Below, piece after piece: positions 27,554 through 35,209 of a stretch of 64,000 bases of DNA. The DNA comes from Methylomonas sp. LL1. Lineage in GTDB: Bacteria; Pseudomonadota; Gammaproteobacteria; Methylococcales; Methylomonadaceae. The position numbers and the translations under genes are program-made. The stretch's first letter is position 1. The number at the start of each line of letters is the position of its first letter. Location: positions 372,001-436,000 of the forward strand of contig NZ_CP064653.1 of the NCBI RefSeq assembly GCF_015711015.1. Direction: 5' to 3'. A model generated the notes under the pieces. The model was given only the letters and a program-made list of their open reading frames with translations. It was not told the origin of the DNA and ran no database searches.

Positions 27554-28729
27554 TTATTTACAGTTGGATTCGGGTTGATCGTAACCCAGCGTATCGAGTT
27601 CGGATTTGGGATGTAAAAAACCGTCCAGCGGCGCCACGCTGACCAGCGAACGAGGCGCGGCCAGTAAAATCGGCTGGCGTAATTGGCCATCCCAAGGGCG
27701 GAATGACAACGGCTTGCCTTTGTATCCTTGCAAGGCAAAGGCTTCGGACAACATGTAGTCCTTGATGGCTTGCACTTGATTGGACTTGGCCCGCACGCTG
27801 GCTTCGCCTATCGCGCGTACCGCCAGATAAGCGGCATAGTCTTCCTCTTCCATCCAGCGCCCGGATTGCTCTTTAAAGCGGTTCTGCAATTGCACCGCGC
27901 CCCATTGTTCATGAGTCCGGTGCCAGGCGGTGGCGACCAGGCCCTGGGTGCCTATCACCGGTCTTGGAATCCAGGTACGGTAATCCAGATATTCGCCGAA
28001 CAAGCCTTGTTCGTCTGCCGCCACCAGTACATCGTAATCCTCGCCCTGGGTAAACTGCGGCACATCGGATTGGGCGCTGCGGCGGGCGTCGTAATCGTTG
28101 GTCCAGGCTTTTTCGGCAACCAGTTTCATGCCAAAGCGCTTGGCGGCACGCTTGATCGCTGCGGCATACAGTTGGTCCTGAGCCGTCGGTCCCACCACCA
28201 AAAACCATTCCCGCCAATTTTTTTTCAGCATGTACTGGGCCAACGCATCGGCGCGCATGGCCCGGCTCGGCAGCATATGCAACACATGATGCCTGCACTG
28301 TGATCCCCGCAATTCATCGTCGCTGGTGACGGCATCGAACAATAGTTTATGTTGCGCGCCAGGCAAATCGGCCAATTGATTGACTTGCGCTGGCTGGACA
28401 TTCAACACCACCAAACCAACATCATCGCCCAATTTGTTAAAGGCCTGCACAAGATCGCCATCCATCGGCACTACGACTTTATTCAACTCATACTGCTGCC
28501 CGGTAAACTGGCCGGTGGTATTGTTATCGCTGATAGCCAGTTCGGCGCCAAGCTGGCCTTTGTTTTGAATGAACGGGTCCAGATTGGACAATGCGGCTGG
28601 CACGGTCCGTTCCTGAGAAAGATAGGCAATTTTAATCACCTGCTTTTCGGCCGCATGTGCATGGCCGGCGGCCAGCGAAAACAGCAGTAACGGTAGCCAG
28701 TATTTCATTGTTTTAACCATTTTCGTCAT
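27554..28729 (-). CDS. ABC substrate-binding protein, PQQ-alcohol-dehydrogenase system
   Basis: The 391-residue protein has a signal peptide (MKYWLPLLLFSLAAGHAHA, the mature end starting at AEKQVIKIAYLSQ) and a periplasmic binding-protein fold of the branched amino-acid type. It matches the family annotated with PQQ-dependent alcohol dehydrogenase operons. Three in-frame ATGs (28729, 28720, 28708) precede the signal; the first is used here and the last is equally plausible. It is the first gene of a four-gene operon, with 10 bases to the propeller start. Confidence 0.85.
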   Translation of the reverse strand: MTKMVKTMKYWLPLLLFSLAAGHAHAAEKQVIKIAYLSQERTVPAALSNLDPFIQNKGQLGAELAISDNNTTGQFTGQQYELNKVVVPMDGDLVQAFNKLGDDVGLVVLNVQPAQVNQLADLPGAQHKLLFDAVTSDDELRGSQCRHHVLHMLPSRAMRADALAQYMLKKNWREWFLVVGPTAQDQLYAAAIKRAAKRFGMKLVAEKAWTNDYDARRSAQSDVPQFTQGEDYDVLVAADEQGLFGEYLDYRTWIPRPVIGTQGLVATAWHRTHEQWGAVQLQNRFKEQSGRWMEEEDYAAYLAVRAIGEASVRAKSNQVQAIKDYMLSEAFALQGYKGKPLSFRPWDGQLRQPILLAAPRSLVSVAPLDGFLHPKSELDTLGYDQPESNCK

Positions 28730-28773
28730 GCAAAAAATTTAAAGCCGGCAATTTTAACGGATAAATTCCGTGA

Positions 28774-28800
28774 CGGCTTGCCCGATTATTCGGCAAGCCG
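28774..28800. promoter_or_regulatory. 9-bp inverted repeat in a divergent promoter region
   Basis: cggcttgcc (28774-28782) and ggcaagccg (28792-28800) are perfect reverse complements nine bases apart. The element lies midway between the divergent PQQ-associated ABC operon (start 28729) and the PilZ gene (start 28864). The placement fits an operator better than a terminator, and no T-run follows on either strand. Confidence 0.4.
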
Positions 28801-28863
28801 CTATTGAATTTTCACCACTTAGCGTCAATACTTAGCCAAATTTTTTAATCCGGTTCAAGCGAA

Positions 28864-29259
28864 ATGGCTGATAACGATTTCTTTGCAGATGATGAGGACG
28901 AACTGGATCAAGAAATCGAGCTTGACAGCTTATTGTTGAATAAGCGCATCTCGGTGCGTTATCGGCGTAAAGATATCAAGGCTATCGTCAAAACCCACAG
29001 CCTGTTTTTTCCGCGATTGATCAAAGTCGATTTGTTGGATATTAGCAGCAAGGGCGCGGCCATCCTTAGCGATAAAAAACTAAAGCTCAAAAGTCGCGTC
29101 AGTTTCTTTTTGCAATTTAACGACGGCAGACGCTTCACTATCGACGCCATCGTGGCCCACAATCATTCGGCTCCCCGCTATGGTTTAAAGTTTAGTGTCT
29201 ATCAAACCGAACTCGCCGAACACCTGCTAACCACACAAACCGATTTGCAATTCGGTTAA
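28864..29259 (+). CDS. PilZ-domain protein
   Basis: The 131-residue protein is a likely c-di-GMP receptor. An acidic 20-residue N-terminal tail is followed by a basic cluster R28-x3-R32 with RR at 34-35, then D59-x-S61-x2-G64, the two motifs that hold c-di-GMP in PilZ domains. No other domain is present. It is followed after 18 bases by the MOSC gene and divergent from the ABC operon. The target process is unknown. Confidence 0.82.
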   Translation: MADNDFFADDEDELDQEIELDSLLLNKRISVRYRRKDIKAIVKTHSLFFPRLIKVDLLDISSKGAAILSDKKLKLKSRVSFFLQFNDGRRFTIDAIVAHNHSAPRYGLKFSVYQTELAEHLLTTQTDLQFG

Positions 29260-29277
29260 TACGTCAAACAGCCCTCC

Positions 29278-30099
29278 ATGCCCACACTCGATCAGATATA
29301 TCTTTACCCGGTCAAATCATTGGCCGGCATACAAGTCCAGCAATGGCCGGTCGCTAAAAACGGGTTGCTGTACGATCGAAAATGGATGCTGATTGACCCG
29401 CAACATCAATTCTTGAGCCAACGCCGTTTGCCGAAAATGGCCTTGATCAAAACTCGGATCGAACAAGATGCATTGATTTTGTCCGCTCCCGGTCTGGACT
29501 CGCTTGAATTGGCCTTGAATCCCGAGGGTGGCGATGACATCGAAGTTGGCATCTGGCGTGACCACTGCATTGCCAAAACCGTTTCATCGGCGGCCGATGC
29601 TTGGCTCAGCCAATTTTTACAGGCCGAATGCCGGCTGGTGTATCATCCGGATGACAGAACACGACAAGTAGATCAGCGCTTCGCCCAGTCATCGGATCAA
29701 ACCGCTTTTTCCGATGGCTTTCCATTTCTGATCGTTTCTAAAAATTCCTTAGCCGCTTTAAATCAAGCTACGCAGCTTGAACTGGATATGAAGCGCTTCC
29801 GGCCCAATCTGGTGATTGCCGATTGCGACAGCTATGCGGAAGACAGTTGGCGTCGAATTAGCATCAACGGCATCGAATTCAGATTACCCAAACCCTGCTC
29901 CCGCTGCGCGGTACCCGGCATTGACCCCGAGACGGCCATCAGCGGCAAGGAGCCCTTGGCTACATTGAATCGTTTGCGCCGCTGGGAAAATCAGGTCTAT
30001 TTTGGCCAAAATGCCTTGCATGACCGTAGTGGCAGCCTTGCGATCGGTAATCCGGTCGATATTCTTGAAAGCGGCGATAGGCAACCGCCTATCGGCTAA
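29278..30099 (+). CDS. MOSC-domain protein (YcbX-like, without ferredoxin domain)
   Basis: The 273-residue protein has an N-terminal MOSC beta-barrel (about 1-120, starting with QIYLYPVKSLAGI) and a C-terminal MOSC domain with the conserved Cys in PKPCSRCAVPGIDPETA (about 204-220). MOSC proteins carry sulfur or molybdenum-cofactor chemistry; YcbX of E. coli acts with the cofactor in reducing N-hydroxylated bases. The ferredoxin domain of YcbX is absent here, so an external electron donor would be needed. Confidence 0.85.
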   Translation: MPTLDQIYLYPVKSLAGIQVQQWPVAKNGLLYDRKWMLIDPQHQFLSQRRLPKMALIKTRIEQDALILSAPGLDSLELALNPEGGDDIEVGIWRDHCIAKTVSSAADAWLSQFLQAECRLVYHPDDRTRQVDQRFAQSSDQTAFSDGFPFLIVSKNSLAALNQATQLELDMKRFRPNLVIADCDSYAEDSWRRISINGIEFRLPKPCSRCAVPGIDPETAISGKEPLATLNRLRRWENQVYFGQNALHDRSGSLAIGNPVDILESGDRQPPIG

Positions 30100-30283
30100 T
30101 GGCAGGCTTTAGAGTCTCTTGCAAAATTATCGGCTGATAACTGATGTTATCTGCGCCCAGCGGCTTTTGAGGTTCGGCATAAGCCTGTCGAGTTGCCTTA
30201 ATAAATAGTGAAAAATCCTCCGGCAAAGCAGGGGAGACTTCATGTTGATAAAAAGCAATAATAAAAATTAACGCCGCAGCCAA
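30089..30283 (-). CDS. Possible small membrane protein
   Basis: A 64-residue frame with a TTG start has a short hydrophobic N-terminus (AALIFIIAFY) and a polar tail. It overlaps the MOSC stop by 11 bases. No ribosome-binding site is convincing and I do not recognise it. It may be real or only chance. Confidence 0.25.
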   Translation of the reverse strand: MAAALIFIIAFYQHEVSPALPEDFSLFIKATRQAYAEPQKPLGADNISYQPIILQETLKPAISR

Positions 30284-30335
30284 TTCGGAAAATCTGGCGG
30301 CTTATTTCAAAGCGGAGAAACCTCAAATTCCAAAC

Positions 30336-31511
30336 TCAAGGGGCTGAAAAACTGCGCACCCAGTCGCCTGAACGTACGAAAATTTGAGATGAGCCGCCTT
30401 CAAGGTTGCCTGCTGCCATCGAAGGCCCTACTTCGGAAATTATCAAAACACCTATCGGGTCAGTGAACCCCATGCCGGCGGAACCGGAAAAACCGGCCGA
30501 ATACACCATGAATTTGTCTCCGACTTTAATCTTGTCCTGCGCTCCGGCGGCAACCGTAATCCGATTGTTATCCACACGGCTAATCCGTGCCGCGAACGGA
30601 TAGCAGCCAAACAATTGTTGTATATCTTCACTCGCTTGATGAATGATTTCGCTGATCTTATGCCCGGCCGGACTTGATTCGAATCGTTCGCTACCTACGG
30701 TATACCCCGCTGGCAGACTGACATCACCTATTATGGAATCGGTATAGCGGTGCTGAAACAACAAAGCCCCCGTATAACCATCATGAACAAACACATCAAT
30801 GCCGATACTGCGTCTGGCAATATAGTCACGCATCGCCCATTTAAGCATGGCAAACGCACCGGAACCTCGCATGTATTCGGTGGATTCGATCTTAAAATCG
30901 CGTATCACACCGGACAAAACAAACTGAGCATCATGTTGCAGGGCAATATTCAGCAACACCGATTCGGAATAACTACCGAATGAAGCCGTTTCGGGCGCCA
31001 AGTCAGGCCGACTATATAAAACGGTACTGGTCATATTACGGGCGATAAAATCACCGCTTTGCATTAACCGGTTACTTATCTCTCTGGGGATACCGCTGAA
31101 TAAATCCTGACTTTCGATACCGCTGATTTGATCGGGATTCATGACTGGAAAGGCGGTGGCGACAATTTTCTTCCGATAGGCTGAACGGCAAGATTGCTTT
31201 TCCGACAACACAGCTAAGGCTTGGACGTGATAGGTCCCCTCTTCCTGCCATTCATCGACTACTTTGACATCGCTGGTCAACATTGTGCTAGCGTTGTTGC
31301 GTTTGAGCTGCAGCGAGGCATTTGCGATAGCATCATTTATCGCGGCCTGTCTGGCTGCGGCCACCCCGGCATCGGTAATTGGGGCGCTTCCATGAACGGT
31401 AGCCTGTCGACTGATAATAGAATCAGCGTCGGCTAGCTTGTTGGACGGCCCTCCGCCACAGGCGGACAAAACCAGTATTAATAACCAACAAATACCAATG
31501 TTATATCGCAT
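30336..31511 (-). CDS. flgT: FlgT-like lipoprotein
   Basis: The 391-residue product starts MRYNIGICWLLILVLSACGGG, a lipoprotein signal with C18. Three parts match FlgT: an N-terminal region (ITDAGVAAARQAAINDAIANASLQL), a middle domain with a periplasmic fold (LNIALQHDAQFVLSGVIRDF), and a C-terminal SH3-like domain (ITVAAGAQDKIKVGDKFMVY). In Vibrio, FlgT builds the outer H-ring of the flagellar motor. It overlaps the end of the flgP-like gene by 11 bases. No other flagellar genes are near, so whether it serves a flagellum is not shown. Confidence 0.75.
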   Translation of the reverse strand: MRYNIGICWLLILVLSACGGGPSNKLADADSIISRQATVHGSAPITDAGVAAARQAAINDAIANASLQLKRNNASTMLTSDVKVVDEWQEEGTYHVQALAVLSEKQSCRSAYRKKIVATAFPVMNPDQISGIESQDLFSGIPREISNRLMQSGDFIARNMTSTVLYSRPDLAPETASFGSYSESVLLNIALQHDAQFVLSGVIRDFKIESTEYMRGSGAFAMLKWAMRDYIARRSIGIDVFVHDGYTGALLFQHRYTDSIIGDVSLPAGYTVGSERFESSPAGHKISEIIHQASEDIQQLFGCYPFAARISRVDNNRITVAAGAQDKIKVGDKFMVYSAGFSGSAGMGFTDPIGVLIISEVGPSMAAGNLEGGSSQIFVRSGDWVRSFSAP

Positions 31512-32193
31512 CGATAAATCCATTGATCAACAGAGTATTGAAGAAAATCCGCGCGCCGGTATTGATAGTCCATTCCAGATCATAAAAACCGTGATCCAAT
31601 AGTACAGCGTCCACCGGATTGCGATCGTTGGAAAATCCAGATACATAAAACTGATCGCTACAATCAGCAACTCCACAGGCCAGATTGGCGCTTGTGGTGG
31701 CAGCGGTTTTGTAACCCAGCCGAGTAAAAGCCACTTTACCGTCTTCCCGGATACATTGGCGAGCTTGAGCAACATCACCCCCCATGCATTGATAAAACCT
31801 TGGCGTAAGCTTCAGGTCCAAGGTAGTTTTTAAGCTGTCCTTGACGGTGCGGTAATCGGAGGCGCGGGCTTCGCGCAAATAGGTATCGAGATAAACTCGG
31901 TAAACCTCATGTCCGATCACTTGAGAACCAACGGTTTGGTTTTCCCCAACGGGTTCGTAATAAAGTTGATCGGCCAAACCTCGATAGGCATTTAATTTGG
32001 CCAGCTGCTGAGCAGACAGCCAACGATGATTGACACTCAACCGGCCAGCATCCTCAAACCTGCTGTAACCCGTGGCAGTCAGGGTTTTACTCGTGCCGGG
32101 CAGGGAATCTACCGCGTCCCGACGACTCAAGCCTGAACACCCGCTTAGCATTACTGCCATCAGTATAATCTTTGATAAAGTACCGCGTTTCAT
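31501..32193 (-). CDS. flgP: FlgP-like lipoprotein (LPP20 family)
   Basis: The 230-residue product has the lipoprotein signal MKRGTLSKIILMAVMLSGC (C19). ATGYSRFEDAGRLS...AQQLAKLNAYRGLADQLY is the LPP20/FlgP core, related to an amyloid-like ring protein of polar flagella. It is the first gene of a pair with flgT. A C-terminal extension of about 70 residues with four Cys (CMGGDVAQARQC, CGVADC) is unusual for FlgP. Confidence 0.72.
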   Translation of the reverse strand: MKRGTLSKIILMAVMLSGCSGLSRRDAVDSLPGTSKTLTATGYSRFEDAGRLSVNHRWLSAQQLAKLNAYRGLADQLYYEPVGENQTVGSQVIGHEVYRVYLDTYLREARASDYRTVKDSLKTTLDLKLTPRFYQCMGGDVAQARQCIREDGKVAFTRLGYKTAATTSANLACGVADCSDQFYVSGFSNDRNPVDAVLLDHGFYDLEWTINTGARIFFNTLLINGFIDAI

Positions 32194-32283
32194 AAGCCCC
32201 CCTGCTTCTATGCAATAGTCATCGACTGATTGGGTTTTTTCTTGAACTCACCGGATCATAAAACGCGATTACAAGTAAATATT

Positions 32284-32302
32284 CCCCGGCGAAGAGCCGG
32301 GG
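32284..32302. other. Strong hairpin upstream of the flgP-like gene
   Basis: ccccggc (32284-32290) and gccgggg (32296-32302) form a perfect 7-bp stem around gaaga, followed by tgggggatttc. Such GC hairpins plus a guanine run resemble ends of IS200/IS605-type elements, but no transposase gene is adjacent and no second end is seen. It might only be a leader hairpin for flgP. Confidence 0.3.
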
Positions 32303-32398
32303 TGGGGGATTTCATGCCGTGAACTATCAGTGAGTAAACGAAAAAATACACGATTCAGTGTGTACTTGGCTACTTTTCGTTGGATTGCGTCGGACAAT

Positions 32399-32434
32399 AA
32401 AAAACCCGCGAAGCCAGTAAACTTGCGGGTTTTT
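32399..32434 (-). terminator. Intrinsic terminator of tRNA-Leu
   Basis: Perfect arms aaaacccgc and gcgggtttt enclose a 15-base loop, with a T-run on the minus strand. It lies about 30 bases after the tRNA-Leu 3' end. Confidence 0.75.
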
Positions 32435-32465
32435 GGATTGGGTTGCACCCTGTTGGATGCATAAT

Positions 32466-32552
32466 TGGTGCCTCAGACCGGAATCGAACCGGTACGCCCT
32501 CACAGGCGCGGGATTTTAAGTCCCGTGCGTCTACCTATTTCGCCACCGAGGC
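32466..32552 (-). tRNA. tRNA-Leu (UAA)
   Basis: The minus strand reads an 87-base class II tRNA, GCCTCGG at the 5' end and CTGAGGC-ACCA at the 3' end. The anticodon stem CGGGA/TCCCG holds the loop CTTAAAA, anticodon UAA. A long variable arm (GCGCCTGTGAGGGCGT) and the T-arm GGTTCGATTCC are clear. Confidence 0.96.
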
Positions 32553-32986
32553 ATTAATTATCCTGTCATTTTCAACCAATTAACTATATCTGTCAACTAC
32601 CAGCGTCATCAACGGACGTGTTTTCCGGCCAGACTACCGCCATAATCGAAAAATCGGCGGATCTGGTCGAAAATGCCATGCACCTGTACTAATATGTTAG
32701 TCACAGCTATCGGCGCCGGGGAGAGTTTATGAAACAGCATGAATCCCTCCGATTATCGAGAGTATGTCTTAGGCATAAACCGATGCTGGATTCATGCCAT
32801 CGGCTAATTCAATAAGCACGGCGGCAACAAAGCGCGCTTAAGTTCATGCAAAAAATGATCTGTCATTCTTGGAGAAGGTGCCGTATTCAAATAGGGCTGT
32901 CTTCAGGCTAAATCATGGTGAGCCGGCCATGGATGATTAAATTGGCTGAATCTTTTATCACTTCTACAGCGTGGGGAATTTCGATC
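32553..32986. other. Intergenic region between tRNA-Leu and the hemerythrin gene
   Basis: The 434-base gap contains an inverted repeat, gcatgaatcc (32738-32747) with ggattcatgc (32788-32797), and next to it a short palindrome ccgatg...catcgg (32780-32803). No convincing gene is seen; the in-frame extension of the hemerythrin frame to 32915 lacks a ribosome-binding site. Confidence 0.4.
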
Positions 32987-33388
32987 ATGAGCAAGTTTAT
33001 CTGGCAAAACCACTACCAAATCGGCAATGCAACGGTCGATGCCCAGCACCGGCATCTGTTCGATCTGGCCAATCAAGTGATGGAAGCGGCCGAAACCGAT
33101 GAATTAACCCGCCTGATCATGCTGTTCTACCAGCATATCCGCGAGCACTTTCAATCCGAGGAAAATTTGATGAAACAGCATGGCTACCCATGCTATCGGG
33201 TTCATGTGGAGAACCACAACCTGATGCTGAACAGGCTGATTGAAATCAGTAAAACCATTCAAGAAAATCGCTGGGACCCCGCCGATATCGATACATTCGT
33301 AAGTGATTGGGTCTTGAGGCATATTCTCGAAGTGGATACCTTGCTGGGTGAATTTATCGCAAAACGTAGCCAGGCCATCATAGCATAA
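32987..33388 (+). CDS. Bacteriohemerythrin
   Basis: The 133-residue protein carries a di-iron O2-binding site: H21, H54, E58, H73, H77, H112 and D117 fit the ligand pattern. I chose ATG at 32987, with GGGGA upstream. In Methylococcus capsulatus a bacteriohemerythrin delivers O2 to membrane methane monooxygenase; a similar role here is inference, since the organism is not proven to be a methanotroph. It stands alone. Confidence 0.92.
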   Translation: MSKFIWQNHYQIGNATVDAQHRHLFDLANQVMEAAETDELTRLIMLFYQHIREHFQSEENLMKQHGYPCYRVHVENHNLMLNRLIEISKTIQENRWDPADIDTFVSDWVLRHILEVDTLLGEFIAKRSQAIIA

Positions 33389-33483
33389 CGATACGGAATT
33401 GCCGGAGCATGTCTTGTTCGGTTTCGGTGCTGAACAAATGGAGTAGGGGGCTTTGGTTGAGCCGCTTGGTTTTATTTCAACCA

Positions 33484-33518
33484 CCGCACGGATAAGCAAT
33501 AGCCGCTTATCCGTGCGG
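33484..33518. terminator. Long hairpin between convergent genes
   Basis: A perfect 14-bp stem, 33484-33497 with 33505-33518, and a seven-base loop stand between hemerythrin (plus) and nitrilase (minus). There is no clear T-run, so it is a probable bidirectional terminator or a transcript-stabilising hairpin. Confidence 0.6.
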
Positions 33519-33532
33519 AATGGATCAACCCG

Positions 33533-34393
33533 CTAATGGCAATCGAATTGCTTGGGCCAATCCCGATAATTGAACACTTGGCCTTCTTCGCGCACGGTGT
33601 CGACGGCGGCTAAATCGACGTCGGCATAGACCCATTGGGCTTTATTGTATTCGCCAATTGCAAGAATGCCGTTGTTGGGGAAGCCTCTATCGACCGGCGT
33701 ATAAATCGCCGCCGCGCCGCAATTGACGTCCACCGCCTCAGACCATTCGGCATTGCCGACCAAGGAGGCTTGCACCACATAGCACTGATTTTCCAAGGCG
33801 CGGGCCTGACAGCCGATCCGCACCCGGTAATAGCCGGCTTCGGTGTCGGTACAGCTTGGCACCAGAATCAAGGTCGCGCCGCGCTCGGCCTGTAGTCTGG
33901 CGTAATGCGGGAATTCGCTGTCGTAGCAGATGTTGATCGCGATCTTGCCGAACACGGTATCGAATAGCTTGATTTCCAAGCCGCGGCTGATATGCCATTG
34001 CTCGTTTTCGAAACGGGTCATGGTCAGTTTTTCCTGATAATCCACATCGCCTTGCGGGGTGAAGAAATAGGCATGATTGCGGAATTCGCCGCTGTCGTGT
34101 TTGACCGGGTAGGTGCCGGCCTGGATATAGACCCTGTGTTCTGCGGCCAGGGTTTTGAACAGGTCCAGATAATCAGGCAGCAGGGTTTGCAGGGCATCGA
34201 GCTGGCCGTTCAAGGAGGAATAGACGTCCTTGGCAAACAATGACGCCAGCTCCATGCAGGCATATTCCGGAAACAGCAAAATGTCGGCCTGGTTATCGGC
34301 GGCTTCCTTAACCCAACGGCGGGCCTTGGCTTCGAAGTTTTCCCAGCTTTCCAGGAAGCTGATGTCGTATTGGGCGCTGGCGATTTTAGGCAC
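33533..34393 (-). CDS. Carbon-nitrogen hydrolase (nitrilase superfamily)
   Basis: The 286-residue protein has the catalytic triad E43 (FPEYA), K122 (QEKLTMTRFE) and C156 (NICYDSEFP), with the standard spacing. Members hydrolyse amides or nitriles or transfer acyl groups. It is partnered with an N-acetyltransferase gene overlapping by eight bases, an arrangement also found as single GNAT-nitrilase fusions in other bacteria, which suggests that the two act on the same small amine or amide. The substrate is unknown. Confidence 0.88.
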   Translation of the reverse strand: MPKIASAQYDISFLESWENFEAKARRWVKEAADNQADILLFPEYACMELASLFAKDVYSSLNGQLDALQTLLPDYLDLFKTLAAEHRVYIQAGTYPVKHDSGEFRNHAYFFTPQGDVDYQEKLTMTRFENEQWHISRGLEIKLFDTVFGKIAINICYDSEFPHYARLQAERGATLILVPSCTDTEAGYYRVRIGCQARALENQCYVVQASLVGNAEWSEAVDVNCGAAAIYTPVDRGFPNNGILAIGEYNKAQWVYADVDLAAVDTVREEGQVFNYRDWPKQFDCH

Positions 34394-34988
34394 GGTCTTC
34401 CCTCAACCAAAATGTCATGGGTTTGGCGGTTTCAGTGGCGTCGTCGAGGTCTTTCCAGGTGTAAGTCGTTTTCAGCTCCGGATACTTGAAATAGCCGCGC
34501 TTGTTCCAAAACGCATCCAGCGGCACGTAATCAGCCGGACGGCGAGGGTGGTCAAGCGGGCGTTCGACGCAGCAGAAGGTGATGTGTTTGAAGCCGCCCA
34601 AATCTTGAGCATGGGCTTCGCGTTGCTCGAAAAATTTCACGCCGATGCCGAGGCCGCGATAGGCCTTGTTCAATACCGATTCGCCGCAGTAAAACACTTC
34701 GTCCGGGTTGTAGCCGTGTTCGACGAAAGGCTTCTTAACTTCGTCGGTTTCGTATTTCAACGGAATCGCGGTGGATGCACCGATGATGGCGTCGCCGTCG
34801 AAAGCCAGCACGATCACGCTTTCAGGGCAGTCGATATAGGTTTGCAGATATTTTTTCTCATAGTCGTAATCGCCGTCGTACAAATACGGAAAGTCGCGGA
34901 ATACTTCGATGCGCAGCCGGGCCAGTTCCGGGATGTATTGAATCAGGGCTTCGCCGCTGAGGCGCTGAATGCGGATGTCTTTGCTCAT
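34386..34988 (-). CDS. GNAT family N-acetyltransferase
   Basis: The 200-residue protein, starting MSKDIRIQRL at 34988, shows a GNAT core with the acetyl-CoA-binding V-NKAYRGLGIGVKFFEQREAHA segment (about 107-128) matching R/QxxGxG/A. It is upstream of the nitrilase on the minus strand and overlaps it by eight bases. A longer frame to 35198 lacks a supporting site. The acceptor is unknown. Confidence 0.82.
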   Translation of the reverse strand: MSKDIRIQRLSGEALIQYIPELARLRIEVFRDFPYLYDGDYDYEKKYLQTYIDCPESVIVLAFDGDAIIGASTAIPLKYETDEVKKPFVEHGYNPDEVFYCGESVLNKAYRGLGIGVKFFEQREAHAQDLGGFKHITFCCVERPLDHPRRPADYVPLDAFWNKRGYFKYPELKTTYTWKDLDDATETAKPMTFWLREDRA

Positions 34989-35209
34989 GGATTGATGTCT
35001 GATTGAAAAACAAAACAACGGCCAGTCGCTGATGGCCGAATTGCATATTGTATTGCAGGCAAGGGCGTAATGCCTACGTATTGAAGTTACCTGTGGCGGG
35101 AATGGACTGTTATTTCTGTGTAACGGGCACAACTGGTAAAATAGGCGATTAAACGCCCGTAAGGCCTTGTTCCATTCAGTATCTGACTTTTCTCCCACTC
35201 GAAAACACT
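34989..35209. other. Divergent promoter region between GNAT and gpmI
   Basis: The 221-base gap separates the GNAT start (minus) from gpmI (plus) and should hold two promoters. I see no perfect consensus boxes, only weak candidates. Confidence 0.3.
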
